Source: Accumulibacter sp.
GTDB taxonomy: Bacteria > Pseudomonadota > Gammaproteobacteria > Burkholderiales > Rhodocyclaceae
Direction of reading: 5' to 3'
Length of the DNA stretch: 64,000 nt
NCBI GenBank assembly: GCA_024235695.1
Contig: JACKLX010000002.1
Coordinates: 226,518 to 290,517, forward strand
In this document: piece by piece, positions 39,694-48,390 of the stretch
Layout: each line of letters opens with the position of its first letter
Numbering within the stretch: the stretch's first letter is position 1
Made by a program: the position numbers and the translations under genes
Notes under the pieces: model-generated
Database searches by the model: none
The model's input: the letters and a program-made list of their open reading frames with translations, nothing else
What the model was told of the DNA's origin: nothing

Positions 39694-39945
39694 TCAGGAG
39701 AGTTCGTCGGGGTCGAGGTCGGCCGCCGGGTCGTCCGGCGCGAGATGTTCCCAGACACAATTCTCGGTTTCCCGACGCACGTCATTGAGGCCATGCGAGG
39801 GCTTGGTCTGCACCAGGCACTCGCCGGCACAGCTGTCGTTGACCACCACGACGCGCAATTCGCTATCGACCTTGCGTTCGCCATCCCAATAACTGCAGGT
39901 CGCGCAGACTTTTACTTCGGTAGGCAGAATCAGTTTCTTGTTCAT
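39694..39945 (-). CDS. Small cysteine-containing protein
   Basis: 83 residues from ATG at 39945 (an upstream in-frame start at 39996 would give 100). Sequence has CATCSYWDGERKV, then NDSCAGECLV and one more Cys: a CxxC ... CxxxC arrangement that could bind zinc or an iron-sulfur cluster. Ends in an acidic tail (DDPAADLDPDELS). Runs against the flow of the holA and proA genes. Unknown function. Confidence 0.6.
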   Translation of the reverse strand: MNKKLILPTEVKVCATCSYWDGERKVDSELRVVVVNDSCAGECLVQTKPSHGLNDVRRETENCVWEHLAPDDPAADLDPDELS

Positions 39946-40014
39946 GATCGACCCGGGCGAGTGAGTTGGCTGCAAGGAATAGCCTTCTGAGTCCATTTCT
40001 TTCCCCTGGTTCCG

Positions 40015-40045
40015 TTGACCGTTGCCGGCAGTCGATGGCTATAAT
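40015..40045 (+). promoter_or_regulatory. Sigma-70 promoter for proA
   Basis: TTGACC at 40015-40020 and TATAAT at 40040-40045, spacer 19 nt (slightly long). The leader to the proA ATG at 40219 would be about 165 nt. The leader contains no attenuation peptide that I can see. Confidence 0.6.
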
Positions 40046-40218
40046 CGTCAATCACTCTTTCGCCGCACTGCAGCATGACGCTCATTGTCGCGCGTATCAC
40101 CCCGTGCGTGCCAGTGTTTTTTTGCTGTTGATCGCAGGATCGACCGTCGGCGGTGAGCGGCCGTTGCCGCTGCCCGGCTGCCTGGACGGTCAGCGCAACG
40201 CCGCAGCCAGGAATTGTC

Positions 40219-41475
40219 ATGACCATCGAGCAGTACATGCAGACCGTCGGCCGGCAGGCTCGCGAAGCTTCGCGAGACATCGCCCGTGCTGACAGCAACG
40301 CCAAGAACCGAGCCCTGCGCGCGATCGCCGCGGCGATCCGGCGCGACAGCGAGGCGCTGGTCGCGGCCAATCGCGACGATCTCGCCGCCGCCCTGGCCGC
40401 CGGTCTCGAGCCGGCCCTGCTCGATCGCCTGACGCTGTCGGCGAAGGGCGTCGCGGCGATGGCCGACGGCGTCGACCAGGTCGCCACGCTGGCCGATCCG
40501 GTCGGTGAGATCAGCGAGTTGAAGTTCCGCCCGAGCGGCATTCAGGTCGGCCGGATGCGCGTCCCGCTGGGGGTGATCGGCATCATCTACGAAGCGCGTC
40601 CGAACGTTACCGCCGACGCCGCCGCGCTGTGCCTCAAATCGGGCAACGCCGCGATCCTGCGCGGGGGCTCGGAAGCGATCCGCAGCAACCGGGCGATTGC
40701 CGCCCTGGTCGCGGAGGGGCTGGCCGACGCCGGCCTGCCGGCGACCGCGGTGCAGGTCATCGATACCACCGACCGTGCTGCCGTCGGGCAACTGATCACC
40801 ATGCGCGAATACGTCGATGTGATCGTTCCGCGCGGCGGCAAGGGTCTGATTGCGCGCCTGCTCGCCGAGTCGCGCGTGCCGATGATCCAGCACCTCGACG
40901 GCAACTGCCATGTCTTCATCGACGACGACGCCGACCCGGAGAAAGCGCTGCAGATCGTCGAGAACGCCAAGACGCAGCGTTACGGCACCTGCAACACCGC
41001 CGAGTCGCTGTTGCTGGCGCGTTCGGTCGCCTGCCAGCTGTTGCCGCCGCTGGCGGCGATGCTGGGCGAGAAGGGCGTCGAGATACGGGGCTGCCCGGAG
41101 ACCCTGGCGCTGGTGACGGCTGCGCGCGCAGCGAGTGAAGAAGACTACGCGGCCGAGTTCCTGGCGCCGATCATTTCGGTCAAGGTGGTTGCCGGGCTCG
41201 ACGAGGCGATCGCGCACATCAATCGCTACGGCTCGCACCACACCGACGCCATTGTCAGCGAGAACTACACGTCGGCGATGCGCTTCCTGCGCGAGGTCGA
41301 TTCGGCGTCGGTGATGGTCAACGCCTCGACGCGTTTCGCCGATGGCTTCGAGTACGGTCTCGGCGCCGAAATCGGCATCTCGACCGACAAGATCCACGCC
41401 CGCGGTCCGGTCGGGCTCGAAGGCCTGACCAGCCAGAAGTGGATCGTCCTCGGCAATGGCCAAGTACGTGCCTAG
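40219..41475 (+). CDS. proA: Glutamate-5-semialdehyde dehydrogenase (gamma-glutamyl phosphate reductase)
   Basis: 418 residues; ATG 40219. Second step of proline synthesis: reduces gamma-glutamyl phosphate with [44 protein letters not shown], and the catalytic cysteine region [15 protein letters not shown] are all present; C-terminal [19 protein letters not shown] is the usual family end. Full length. Followed by a strong hairpin at 41487-41518. Confidence 0.96.
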   Translation: MTIEQYMQTVGRQAREASRDIARADSNAKNRALRAIAAAIRRDSEALVAANRDDLAAALAAGLEPALLDRLTLSAKGVAAMADGVDQVATLADPVGEISELKFRPSGIQVGRMRVPLGVIGIIYEARPNVTADAAALCLKSGNAAILRGGSEAIRSNRAIAALVAEGLADAGLPATAVQVIDTTDRAAVGQLITMREYVDVIVPRGGKGLIARLLAESRVPMIQHLDGNCHVFIDDDADPEKALQIVENAKTQRYGTCNTAESLLLARSVACQLLPPLAAMLGEKGVEIRGCPETLALVTAARAASEEDYAAEFLAPIISVKVVAGLDEAIAHINRYGSHHTDAIVSENYTSAMRFLREVDSASVMVNASTRFADGFEYGLGAEIGISTDKIHARGPVGLEGLTSQKWIVLGNGQVRA

Positions 41476-41486
41476 CCCGGGTGCTG

Positions 41487-41518
41487 GCGCTGGCAGCCGC
41501 TTGCCGGCTGGCCAGCGC
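41487..41518 (+). terminator. Hairpin after proA
   Basis: Stem of 13 bp with one bulged G: left arm gcgctggcagccg (41487-41499), loop cttgc, right arm cggctggccagcgc (41505-41518). It starts 12 nt after the proA stop and is followed by gtcttg. Good fit for an intrinsic terminator without a long T-run. Confidence 0.6.
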
Positions 41519-41627
41519 GTCTTGCTCGTCGTGCAGGGGAAAGGCGGATTCCCCGGCAGCTTATCGACCGGCGCTGAAGTCTGCGCCGGTTTCGCCCGAC
41601 CAGATTGAAGCCAAACAAGGAGACTCC

Positions 41628-42200
41628 ATGAAAAAGTTGCTGATGGCGGCCATCGCCGCCCTGTTCTGCCAGCTGGCAAGCGCCGTCGAAGTGGCCGGCG
41701 TCAAGTTCGACGACAAGACCTCGGTGGCCAACAGCGAACTGGTGGTCAATGGTGCCGGCCTGCGCAAGAAGGTCTTCTTCCAGGTCTACGCGATGGCGCT
41801 CTACCTGCCGGAGAAGAGCGGCGACGCCGAAGCGGTGCTGGCCAGCAAGGGCGGCAAGCGGATCGCCATCACGCTGCTCCGCGACCTCACCGCCAAGCAG
41901 TTCGTCGAGGCCCTGCAGGAGGGCATGGCCAACAACCATTCCGAAGCCGAAATGGCGGCGCTGAAGGATCGCCTGAAGCAACTTTCGGACACCATGCTGG
42001 CGATCGGCGAAGCCAAGACCGGCACCACCATCGTCATCGACTGGCTGCCGGACAGCGGCACCCGGTTGACGGTCAACGGCCAGGTCAAGGGCAAGGACAT
42101 TGCCGGCGAGGATTTTTACAAGGCACTGCTCAAGATCTGGCTGGGCAACAAGCCGGTGCAGGATGACCTCAAGCAGGCGCTGCTTGGCAAGCCATCGTGA
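41628..42200 (+). CDS. Periplasmic chalcone-isomerase-like protein
   Basis: 190 residues; ATG 41628 with AAGGAG upstream. Signal peptide MKKLLMAAIAALFCQLASAV. Mature part: GVKFDDKTSVANSELVVNGA, GLRKKVFFQVYAMALYLPEK, then TLLRDLTAKQFVEALQEGM; this is the bacterial 'chalcone isomerase-like' family, which keeps the fold but is not known to make flavonoids. Some relatives are thought to bind lipids or fatty acids. The next gene starts 16 nt after its stop. Confidence 0.8.
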   Translation: MKKLLMAAIAALFCQLASAVEVAGVKFDDKTSVANSELVVNGAGLRKKVFFQVYAMALYLPEKSGDAEAVLASKGGKRIAITLLRDLTAKQFVEALQEGMANNHSEAEMAALKDRLKQLSDTMLAIGEAKTGTTIVIDWLPDSGTRLTVNGQVKGKDIAGEDFYKALLKIWLGNKPVQDDLKQALLGKPS

Positions 42201-42216
42201 GCGTGGCGCCCGGCCG

Positions 42217-42699
42217 GTGAGCGCGCCGGCCGATCCGGTCGCTTACCAGGCGATCGTCGCCGCGCCGGGATTTCGCCTCGGCGTGCGCTGCGACAACGAC
42301 GAAGTCCAGCGCATCGTCTTTCTGCCTGCTGGCGCCGAAGTCCCGCCGAGCAACGCCCTTGCCGCCGAGACCGTGCGCCAGCTGCTCGCCTACCTGGCCG
42401 ACGCCGAGCACGTTTTCGGGCTGCCGCTGCGGCCTTCGGGAACGCCTTTCCAACGCCGTGTCTGGCAACAGATCGCGGCCATCCCGGCGCATCAGACGCG
42501 CGCTTACGGCGAGATTGCCAGGGCCCTGCACAACGCGCCGCGGGCGGTCGGCCAGGCCTGCGGCGCCAATCCCTTTCCGGTGATCGTTCCCTGCCATCGC
42601 GTGCTGGCCAGCGGCGGCGGGCTGGGCGGATTTGCCCGTCAGAACGGCGGCTTCCTGCTCGACGTCAAGCGTTGGCTGCTGGCGCATGAAAGCGGCTGA
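42217..42699 (+). CDS. ogt: Methylated-DNA-protein-cysteine methyltransferase
   Basis: 160 residues from GTG 42217. Repairs O6-methylguanine by moving the methyl group to its own cysteine. GTPFQRRVWQQIAAIPAHQT, the DNA-binding helix (RAVGQACGANPFPVIVPCHRVL) with the acceptor Cys in PCHR, and GGLGGFA are all seen. Full length. Its 3' end overlaps the xerD start by 14 nt. Confidence 0.92.
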   Translation: MSAPADPVAYQAIVAAPGFRLGVRCDNDEVQRIVFLPAGAEVPPSNALAAETVRQLLAYLADAEHVFGLPLRPSGTPFQRRVWQQIAAIPAHQTRAYGEIARALHNAPRAVGQACGANPFPVIVPCHRVLASGGGLGGFARQNGGFLLDVKRWLLAHESG

Positions 42700-43645
42700 G
42701 GCCCGCCCCTGCGCAACCGGGGAAGCCGCCGCGCCGGCCGTGCCGATCGCTGCCGGCGACCGCGCCGAGATCGATGCCTTCTGCGACACATTGTGGCTCG
42801 AGGACGGCCTCGCCAGGACGTCGCTGGCCAGCTACCGCAGCGACCTGACGCAATTCGCCGCCTGGCTCGCCGAACACCGGCTCGGCGGTCTCGCCGCCGT
42901 CGACCAGGCGACCCTGCTGCGTTTCGTCGCGACGCTCTCGCACAGCCTGCGCGCGTCGTCGCAGGCGCGCTACCTGTCGACCCTGCGTCGCTTCTATCGC
43001 CAGCTGCTGGCACGCGGTCGGCGAAGCGACGATCCGACGCTGCAGATCGCCATGCCGGTAAAGCCCTCGCGGCTGCCGAAAGTGCTTTCCGAACTGCAGG
43101 TCGATCGTCTGCTCGAAGCGCCGCCGTCCGCGACGACGCTTGGTCAGCGCGACCGGGCGATGCTCGAAACGCTCTACGCGACCGGCCTGCGCGTTTCGGA
43201 ACTGGTCGGGCTCAAGGTCTTCGAGGTCAATCTCGACATGGGCGTGCTGCGGGTCGTCGGCAAGGGCAGCAAGGAGCGCATCGTGCCATTGGGCGAAGTC
43301 GCGCGTGATTGCCTGCGCGACTATCTTGCCGACGGCCGGCGCGTCCTGCTCGCCGGCCGCCAGAGCGACGACCTGTTTCCGACGGCGCGCGGCTCGGCGA
43401 TGAGTCGGCAGGCTTTCTGGCAACTGATCAAGCGCTACGCGCTGCAGGCCGGTATGGACCCCGCACGCCTGTCACCGCACGTGCTGCGCCATGCCTTCGC
43501 GACCCACCTGCTCAACCACGGCGCCGACCTGCGCGTCGTCCAGTTGCTGCTCGGCCATTCGGACATCTCGACGACACAGATCTACACCCACGTCGCGCGC
43601 GAACGGCTCAAGTCGCTGCACGCCCAGCATCATCCACGTGGCTGA
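42686..43645 (+). CDS. xerD: Tyrosine recombinase XerD
   Basis: 319 residues; ATG 42686. Resolves chromosome dimers at dif with XerC and FtsK. N-terminal SAM-like domain starts EIDAFCDTLWLEDGLARTSL (XerD style), catalytic Arg in TGLRVSEL (about 168), HVLRHAF (His/Arg about 265-269), LGHSDI (about 291) and the nucleophile Tyr in IYTHVARERL (about 300). No mobile-element partner nearby, so it is taken as the housekeeping enzyme. The last 38 nt overlap cobC on the other strand. Confidence 0.9.
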   Translation: MKAAEARPCATGEAAAPAVPIAAGDRAEIDAFCDTLWLEDGLARTSLASYRSDLTQFAAWLAEHRLGGLAAVDQATLLRFVATLSHSLRASSQARYLSTLRRFYRQLLARGRRSDDPTLQIAMPVKPSRLPKVLSELQVDRLLEAPPSATTLGQRDRAMLETLYATGLRVSELVGLKVFEVNLDMGVLRVVGKGSKERIVPLGEVARDCLRDYLADGRRVLLAGRQSDDLFPTARGSAMSRQAFWQLIKRYALQAGMDPARLSPHVLRHAFATHLLNHGADLRVVQLLLGHSDISTTQIYTHVARERLKSLHAQHHPRG

Positions 43646-44189
43646 ACGGCAGGCCGGTGCCGCCGCGCTGGTCCGTTGCGCCGTCGACGTCGAGCCGCGT
43701 CAGGCTGCCGAAGTCGAGCGTCAGCTGGCTCCACTCGCTGACCGGCAGTTGCCGCCAGTGGCCGAGCAGTGCGCGGATGACACCGGCGTGGGTGACCAGC
43801 GCGAAGCGCTGGCCGCGCAGACCGGCGACGAAGTCGAGCACGCGCGCCTGCAGCATCGCCACCGATTCGCCGCCCGGCGGAATGAAGTGGCGCAGGTCGG
43901 CGGCCCAGGCGTCGAGCAGCGCGCGGTCGATATGCTCCCAGCGGCGTCCTTCCCATTCGCCGAAGTCGATCTCCATCAGCCGCCGATCAAACAGCGCCTG
44001 CGGCTGCAGGGCCTCGGCCAGCGCACGGGCGCGCCGCAAGGGGCTGGCGATCAGCGGTGTGCCAACCGGCAGCAAGGAACGCAGGCGCGCGGCCAGCGGC
44101 TCGGGATCCTCGGCGTCGACGTCGAGCTGGCCATAGCAGACGCCCGGCGCGAGCAGTGGCCGTGGATGGCGGATCAGGAAAAGCTGCAC
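43608..44189 (-). CDS. cobC: Alpha-ribazole phosphatase (CobC-like)
   Basis: 193 residues. Histidine-phosphatase fold: MQLFLIRHPRPLLAPGVCYG (RHP in place of the common RHG, typical of CobC), IASPLRRARALAEAL, EIDFGEWEG, and THAGVIRALLG. Removes the phosphate from alpha-ribazole 5'-phosphate or adenosylcobalamin 5'-phosphate in the last steps of B12 synthesis. Starts 16 nt inside the end of cobS on the same strand. Confidence 0.85.
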   Translation of the reverse strand: MQLFLIRHPRPLLAPGVCYGQLDVDAEDPEPLAARLRSLLPVGTPLIASPLRRARALAEALQPQALFDRRLMEIDFGEWEGRRWEHIDRALLDAWAADLRHFIPPGGESVAMLQARVLDFVAGLRGQRFALVTHAGVIRALLGHWRQLPVSEWSQLTLDFGSLTRLDVDGATDQRGGTGLPFSHVDDAGRAAT

Positions 44190-44926
44190 AGCAGCCCGCC
44201 GTAGAAGGCGACCTCGGCGAGTTGCTGCGTCGCACCGAGGCAGTCACCGGTATAGCCGCCGATCTGGCGGCGGAACAGGCGTGCCAGCCAGATCGTCGCC
44301 AGCGCTGCCAGCAGGCAGCCAGCCAGCGCCTGCCATGGCGGCAGAAAGAGCAGCGGCAGCAGGGCGGTGGCCCCGGCGAAGGCGAGTTCGCGCCAGCCGA
44401 TGCGGGTCGCCAGCGGTTTTGCCTTGCCTTGGTCGCGGACGTAGTCGAGCGCACGCAACAGCGTCGTCGACGCCAAGCGCGATAGCGCGTGGCCGGCCAG
44501 CAGGACCACCGGAATGGCCCGCGGATCGAACTCGACCAGCGCCGCGAAGCGGGCCAGCAGCAGCATCACCAGCGCCACCGCGCCGAAGCTGCCGATCCGC
44601 GAGTCCTTCATGATCGTCAGGATCTGCGCTTTCTCCCAGCCGCCGCCGAAACCGTCGACCATGTCGCTCCAGCCGTCTTCGTGGAACGCGCCGGTCAGAT
44701 AGATGCTGCTGGCCATCGCCGCCAGGACGGCCAGCGAGGTCGGCCAGACTTGTGCCGCGAGCATGAATACCAGCGCTGCGATCGCGCCGACCAGCAGGCC
44801 GACCGCCGGGAAGTAGCGCGCCGCACGGTCGAGCGCCTCGCTGCTGTGGCCGACCCACGCCGGCACCGGCAGGCGCGTGAAGAAGCGCACCGCGCCGAAA
44901 AAATACTCGAGTTCCTGCCTGATCAT
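44174..44926 (-). CDS. cobS: Adenosylcobinamide-GDP ribazoletransferase (cobalamin synthase)
   Basis: 250 residues from ATG at 44926 (MIRQELEYFFGAVRFFTRLP, the usual CobS start, with AAGG upstream); an upstream start at 44947 is less likely. Polytopic membrane protein with GAFHEDGWSDMVDGFGGG (Asp-rich metal/substrate site), ILTIMKDSRIGSFGAVAL and IGGYTGDCLGATQQLAE. Joins cobinamide-GDP and alpha-ribazole. Forms a unit with cobC; other cob genes are outside the window. Confidence 0.93.
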   Translation of the reverse strand: MIRQELEYFFGAVRFFTRLPVPAWVGHSSEALDRAARYFPAVGLLVGAIAALVFMLAAQVWPTSLAVLAAMASSIYLTGAFHEDGWSDMVDGFGGGWEKAQILTIMKDSRIGSFGAVALVMLLLARFAALVEFDPRAIPVVLLAGHALSRLASTTLLRALDYVRDQGKAKPLATRIGWRELAFAGATALLPLLFLPPWQALAGCLLAALATIWLARLFRRQIGGYTGDCLGATQQLAEVAFYGGLLCSFS

Positions 44927-45253
44927 TGCCTGCCTTCTGTGCGACATGTTGGGCTGACGCTCTGCCGCTGCCGGCCGATCGTTTGCCGCCAGGCGCCCCC
45001 ACTCGATCCCCTGCTGATGCCATTCCGCGCTTGTCGGAGCGCCCATGCGAGCGATAATCATGATCGGGTCGGGGCAGCGTCTGGTCGCTGCTTTGCTCGG
45101 TCTGCTCGCCGCCCTTGCCGTTTCCCGGCCGCCCGGCTTTTCGTGGTCCTGACCTCGTTCAGAGCCGATGTCCGCCAGTGGTCTCGCGGAACAGCACGAG
45201 CTGCCCTTGCTGCTGGCCAGGATCGAGCCGGGGTATCTGGCTGTGCGCGGCTG
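44927..45253. other. 327-nt gap upstream of cobS
   Basis: Separates cobS (minus) from the lipoprotein gene (plus). I looked for a cobalamin riboswitch on the minus strand and did not find its conserved boxes. Open frames here are GC-rich shadows. Promoters for both directions are expected but no clear hexamers stand out. Confidence 0.5.
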
Positions 45254-46198
45254 ATGTCTTGGTCAATGGAGCGCTCCTTGAATATTATTGCATGCTTGCT
45301 GCTACTCGTTCTTCTGAACGGATGTTCGACCGGTCGGTATTACAAGGCCGCCGAACAAAGCCCACATCCGCAAATCGAGCACGAAGATATCGCCCGTGTT
45401 CATGCTTTGCTCAAATCATGCAAAACGCCGAATAAAAACCTGGATCAGTACAATGTAAATACGGTTTTCGTGCACCCGGGCATGCTTTGGTTTGACTCCG
45501 ATTGTGGCAAGAGCATCACCGTCGACAGCGCCAGGATCTTGATAAGGCACGGTTACGCAAAGGATTTTTGCGAGCTGTGTGACCGCAACCCGGCGAGAAT
45601 TGGCGAGCTGATGCAGAAAGGCCCGGGGACGCGCTTCATCGGTCTGCACTACAGCCTGGGCGGGCAGCCACCACTCGTCGCCGCCAGCCTGGCGGCCGTC
45701 GCGCAGGCAAAGCGCGAGAGTGAAAAAGCGCTGGTTTACTATCCCGTTCTCGTCGATCCTTTCGATATCGAGCAGTTCAACACGTTGCTCGACCTGAATG
45801 CGGCCCATCTCGGGCAGATGTTTATCGTTCTGTCTGCCGAGTACTCGCTCCTTAGACCGAATGTTAGCGGGCTTCGGGAAGATATCCTCAACAGCCCGAA
45901 AGTTCATCTGATCTATGCCGAAGACTTCGGCGAAACCTGGGGGCACTTCGACGAATTGGCAAGTGTCGTTAAAGATGACGTCGTTTCCAGGTTTCGTGAC
46001 ATCTATTTCCTGATCGCCGAGGCTGTGGTAAATGGCTACTCTGCAATCGAATTCGAGGGGCGTCTTGCTCTGCTCAAGATCAAATATGCCGGCGAAGACG
46101 CGCGCATGCTCAATGTTGGCTGGCTACGCTTGGCCGAGAAATTGCCATGCGCGCAACGCTCCGCGCTGCTTGTCGCCGGCCAATCGCGAACGCCATGA
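45254..46198 (+). CDS. Lipoprotein with a hydrolase-like motif
   Basis: 314 residues from ATG 45254 (ATG 45266 also possible; neither has a clear ribosome site). Signal peptide IIACLLLLVLLNGC with lipobox LNGC. The middle has IGLHYSLGGQPPLVAASLAA, a close variant of the GxSxGG nucleophile elbow of alpha/beta hydrolases (HYSLGG), followed by LVYYPVLVDPFDIEQFNTLL and, further on, FGETWGHFDEL as possible Asp and His positions. No relative known to me by name. Codon use and base composition are clearly AT-richer than neighbouring genes, so recent transfer is possible. Its stop is 3 nt from the dsbD stop on the other strand. Confidence 0.6.
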   Translation: MSWSMERSLNIIACLLLLVLLNGCSTGRYYKAAEQSPHPQIEHEDIARVHALLKSCKTPNKNLDQYNVNTVFVHPGMLWFDSDCGKSITVDSARILIRHGYAKDFCELCDRNPARIGELMQKGPGTRFIGLHYSLGGQPPLVAASLAAVAQAKRESEKALVYYPVLVDPFDIEQFNTLLDLNAAHLGQMFIVLSAEYSLLRPNVSGLREDILNSPKVHLIYAEDFGETWGHFDELASVVKDDVVSRFRDIYFLIAEAVVNGYSAIEFEGRLALLKIKYAGEDARMLNVGWLRLAEKLPCAQRSALLVAGQSRTP

Positions 46199-46201
46199 TG
46201 T

Positions 46202-47995
46202 CTACAGGCGCAAGCCCGACAACAGGCCGAGAAAGTCGTCGGCGTTCATGAAGCCGACGACGCGCACGCCGTTGATCTCCTGGCCATTGCGGTCGAAGAA
46301 AATGATTCCCGGCGGGCCAAAGAGATTGAAGCGTCGCAGCAAGGCCTTGTCCTCGTCGGAGTTGGCGGTGACGTCGGCCTGCAGCAGCGTCCAGCCGGCC
46401 AGCCGCGTCCGGACACGCGGGTCGGCGAAGGTGTAACGTTCCATTTCCTTGCACGACACGCACCAGTCGGCGTAGAAGTCGAGCATCACCGGCTGGCCGG
46501 CGTTCCTGATCCGGTCTTCGAGTTCGGCCAGCGTCCGGACGCGGGTGAACGGCAGCGGCCGGGCGGCCGGCTCGGCAGCGCTGTTGCGCAACACCGACAG
46601 CGGTTGCAGCGGGTCGCGTGAGCCGGCCAGCGCACCGAGCAGCATCGCCGCGCCGCCGATCAACATGACGATGCCCATTGCTTTCCAGAAGCGCTGCCAA
46701 CCCCTGGCATGCGGTGGCAGCGGGTCGAGTGCGTGCAGGTAGATCGCCGGGACGATCAGCAGCAGCGCCCAGGCGATCATCTGCGCGACCTCGGGAATGA
46801 CCGGCGAGACGAGCCACACGGCGGTCGCCAGCAGGAGCACGCCGAAGGCCTTCTTGATGGCCTCCATCCACGGCCCCGAGCGTGGCAGCAGCGTCCCCGC
46901 CGACAGCCCGACCGCGAGCAGCGGCGCGCCCATGCCGACGCCCATCGCAAACAGCGCCGCGCCGCCGAGAAGTGCGTCGCCGGTCTGGCCGATGTACAGC
47001 AGCGCGCCGGCCAGCGGCGCGGCGACGCAGGGGCCGACGATGATCGCCGACAGCGCGCCCATCGCGGCGACGCCGGGCAGCGAGCCGCCGCGGATGTGGC
47101 TGGCTTCCTCCGAAACCCTGCTCTGCAGGAAGGTCGGCAGTTGCAGCTCGTAGAAGCCGAACATCGACAGCGACAGAAACACGAAGACCAGCGCGAAGGC
47201 GCCGAGCACCCAGGCGTTCTGCAGCGCCGCCGACAGCAGCGTGCCGGTCATCCCGGCCGCGACACCGGCCGCGGCGTAGGTCACGGCCATGCCGATGACG
47301 TAGGCCAGCGAGAGCGCGAAGCCGCGCGCGTGCGAAACGCTGCGACCGTTGCTCCCCGAGCCGACGATGATGCTCGAGAGAATCGGGATCATCGGGAAAC
47401 AGCAGGGCGTCAGCGCCAGCAGCAGTCCGAAACCGAAGAAACTGGCGACCAGCAGCCAGAAGCTCGCGTTCCGGAACAACTGCGCGATCCGCCCCGATTC
47501 GTCGCCAGCGAGATCCTGGGCGGGCGGCGGCGCACGCGGTGTCGTCGCCGGGTCGGGCAGTTCGACGCTGAGCTTCCGGGTCTGCGGCGGATAGCAGATA
47601 CCGGCGTCGGCACAACCCTGCGAGGTCACCTTCAGACTCAGCGGCAGCGGCCCCGAGCTGTTGCGTTCGACCGGCACACGGATCAGCGCCTGCCGGTAAT
47701 AGACCTCGACCTTGCCAAAGGTCGGGTCCTCCTTGACCTTGCCCGGTGGCAGCAGCGGCGGGCCGAGTTGCGCCGTCGCCGGTTCGGCGGCGAAACGAAA
47801 GTTGTTGCGGTAGAGGTAGTAGCCGGCGGCGATCTCGAAGCGCACTTCGATGGTCTCGGCGTCGAGCGCGCGCGCAGTCGGCTTGAAAGCGACCGCCGGA
47901 TCGAGGAACTCCTCGGCGCGTGCCGCGGCGAGCAACGCCAGCAGCAGCGCGAAGACCAGCAGCAGCTGGCGGGAGAGTGTTCCGTAGCGGGTCAT
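46202..47995 (-). CDS. dsbD: Thiol:disulfide interchange protein DsbD
   Basis: 597 residues from ATG at 47995. Carries electrons from cytoplasmic thioredoxin to periplasmic DsbC/DsbG. Signal peptide, N-terminal alpha domain (YLYRNNFRF, CADAGICYPP with its two Cys), eight-helix beta domain with LTPCCFPMIPIL and VGPCVAAPL, and the C-terminal thioredoxin-like domain with WCVSC at 511-515. Full length. Overlaps cutA by 4 nt, as in many proteobacteria. Confidence 0.93.
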   Translation of the reverse strand: MTRYGTLSRQLLLVFALLLALLAAARAEEFLDPAVAFKPTARALDAETIEVRFEIAAGYYLYRNNFRFAAEPATAQLGPPLLPPGKVKEDPTFGKVEVYYRQALIRVPVERNSSGPLPLSLKVTSQGCADAGICYPPQTRKLSVELPDPATTPRAPPPAQDLAGDESGRIAQLFRNASFWLLVASFFGFGLLLALTPCCFPMIPILSSIIVGSGSNGRSVSHARGFALSLAYVIGMAVTYAAAGVAAGMTGTLLSAALQNAWVLGAFALVFVFLSLSMFGFYELQLPTFLQSRVSEEASHIRGGSLPGVAAMGALSAIIVGPCVAAPLAGALLYIGQTGDALLGGAALFAMGVGMGAPLLAVGLSAGTLLPRSGPWMEAIKKAFGVLLLATAVWLVSPVIPEVAQMIAWALLLIVPAIYLHALDPLPPHARGWQRFWKAMGIVMLIGGAAMLLGALAGSRDPLQPLSVLRNSAAEPAARPLPFTRVRTLAELEDRIRNAGQPVMLDFYADWCVSCKEMERYTFADPRVRTRLAGWTLLQADVTANSDEDKALLRRFNLFGPPGIIFFDRNGQEINGVRVVGFMNADDFLGLLSGLRL

Positions 47996-48342
47996 CGCGC
48001 TGCGTCCGGCAGCTCGTCCGGCCGGCAGCTGCTCGCCACCCACGCCAGATAGTCGGCCAGCCCCGCGCTGACCGGCAGGGCGATCACTTCCGGCAGCTGG
48101 TAGGGGTGGCGATCGCGAATCGCCGTTTCGAGCGCCGCGTAGCGCTCGCCGCTGGTCTTGATCAGCAGCGGTACCTCGTCGGCGGTCTCGATTTCGCCCT
48201 GCCAGCGGTAGACCGACCGGCACGCGGCGAGAATGTTGACGCAGGCCGCCAGGCGCGCTTCGACGAGTTCCCTGGCCAGCGCTTCGGCGGACGGTCGATC
48301 GGGGAGGTTGGTGAGGACGAGCAGGGTGGTCACAGCGCGCAT
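47992..48342 (-). CDS. cutA: Divalent cation tolerance protein CutA1
   Basis: 116 residues. Trimeric small protein linked to copper tolerance. Motifs: TTLLVLTNLPDRPSAEALAR, LAACVNI, SVYRWQGEIE, KTSGERYAALE and HPYQLPEVIALPV, all family-typical. Start at 48342. Co-transcribed with dsbD. Confidence 0.92.
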   Translation of the reverse strand: MRAVTTLLVLTNLPDRPSAEALARELVEARLAACVNILAACRSVYRWQGEIETADEVPLLIKTSGERYAALETAIRDRHPYQLPEVIALPVSAGLADYLAWVASSCRPDELPDAAR

Positions 48343-48390
48343 TCTACTCCTTCGGCGCCGGCCGACGTCGCCGCGGCAGCCGGGCAGGCG

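Noticed and set aside
42686-43645. XerD as a mobile-element or integron recombinase
   Set aside because: Sequence start and catalytic spacing are of housekeeping XerD, with no repeats, cassettes or attachment sites nearby.
44927-45253. Cobalamin riboswitch upstream of cobS
   Set aside because: A CCACTGG stretch caught attention, but the B12 box context and the rest of the conserved core are missing.
44489-45253. Long N-terminal extension of the lipoprotein gene
   Set aside because: The in-frame upstream part overlaps cobS on the other strand and would hide the clear lipoprotein signal peptide.
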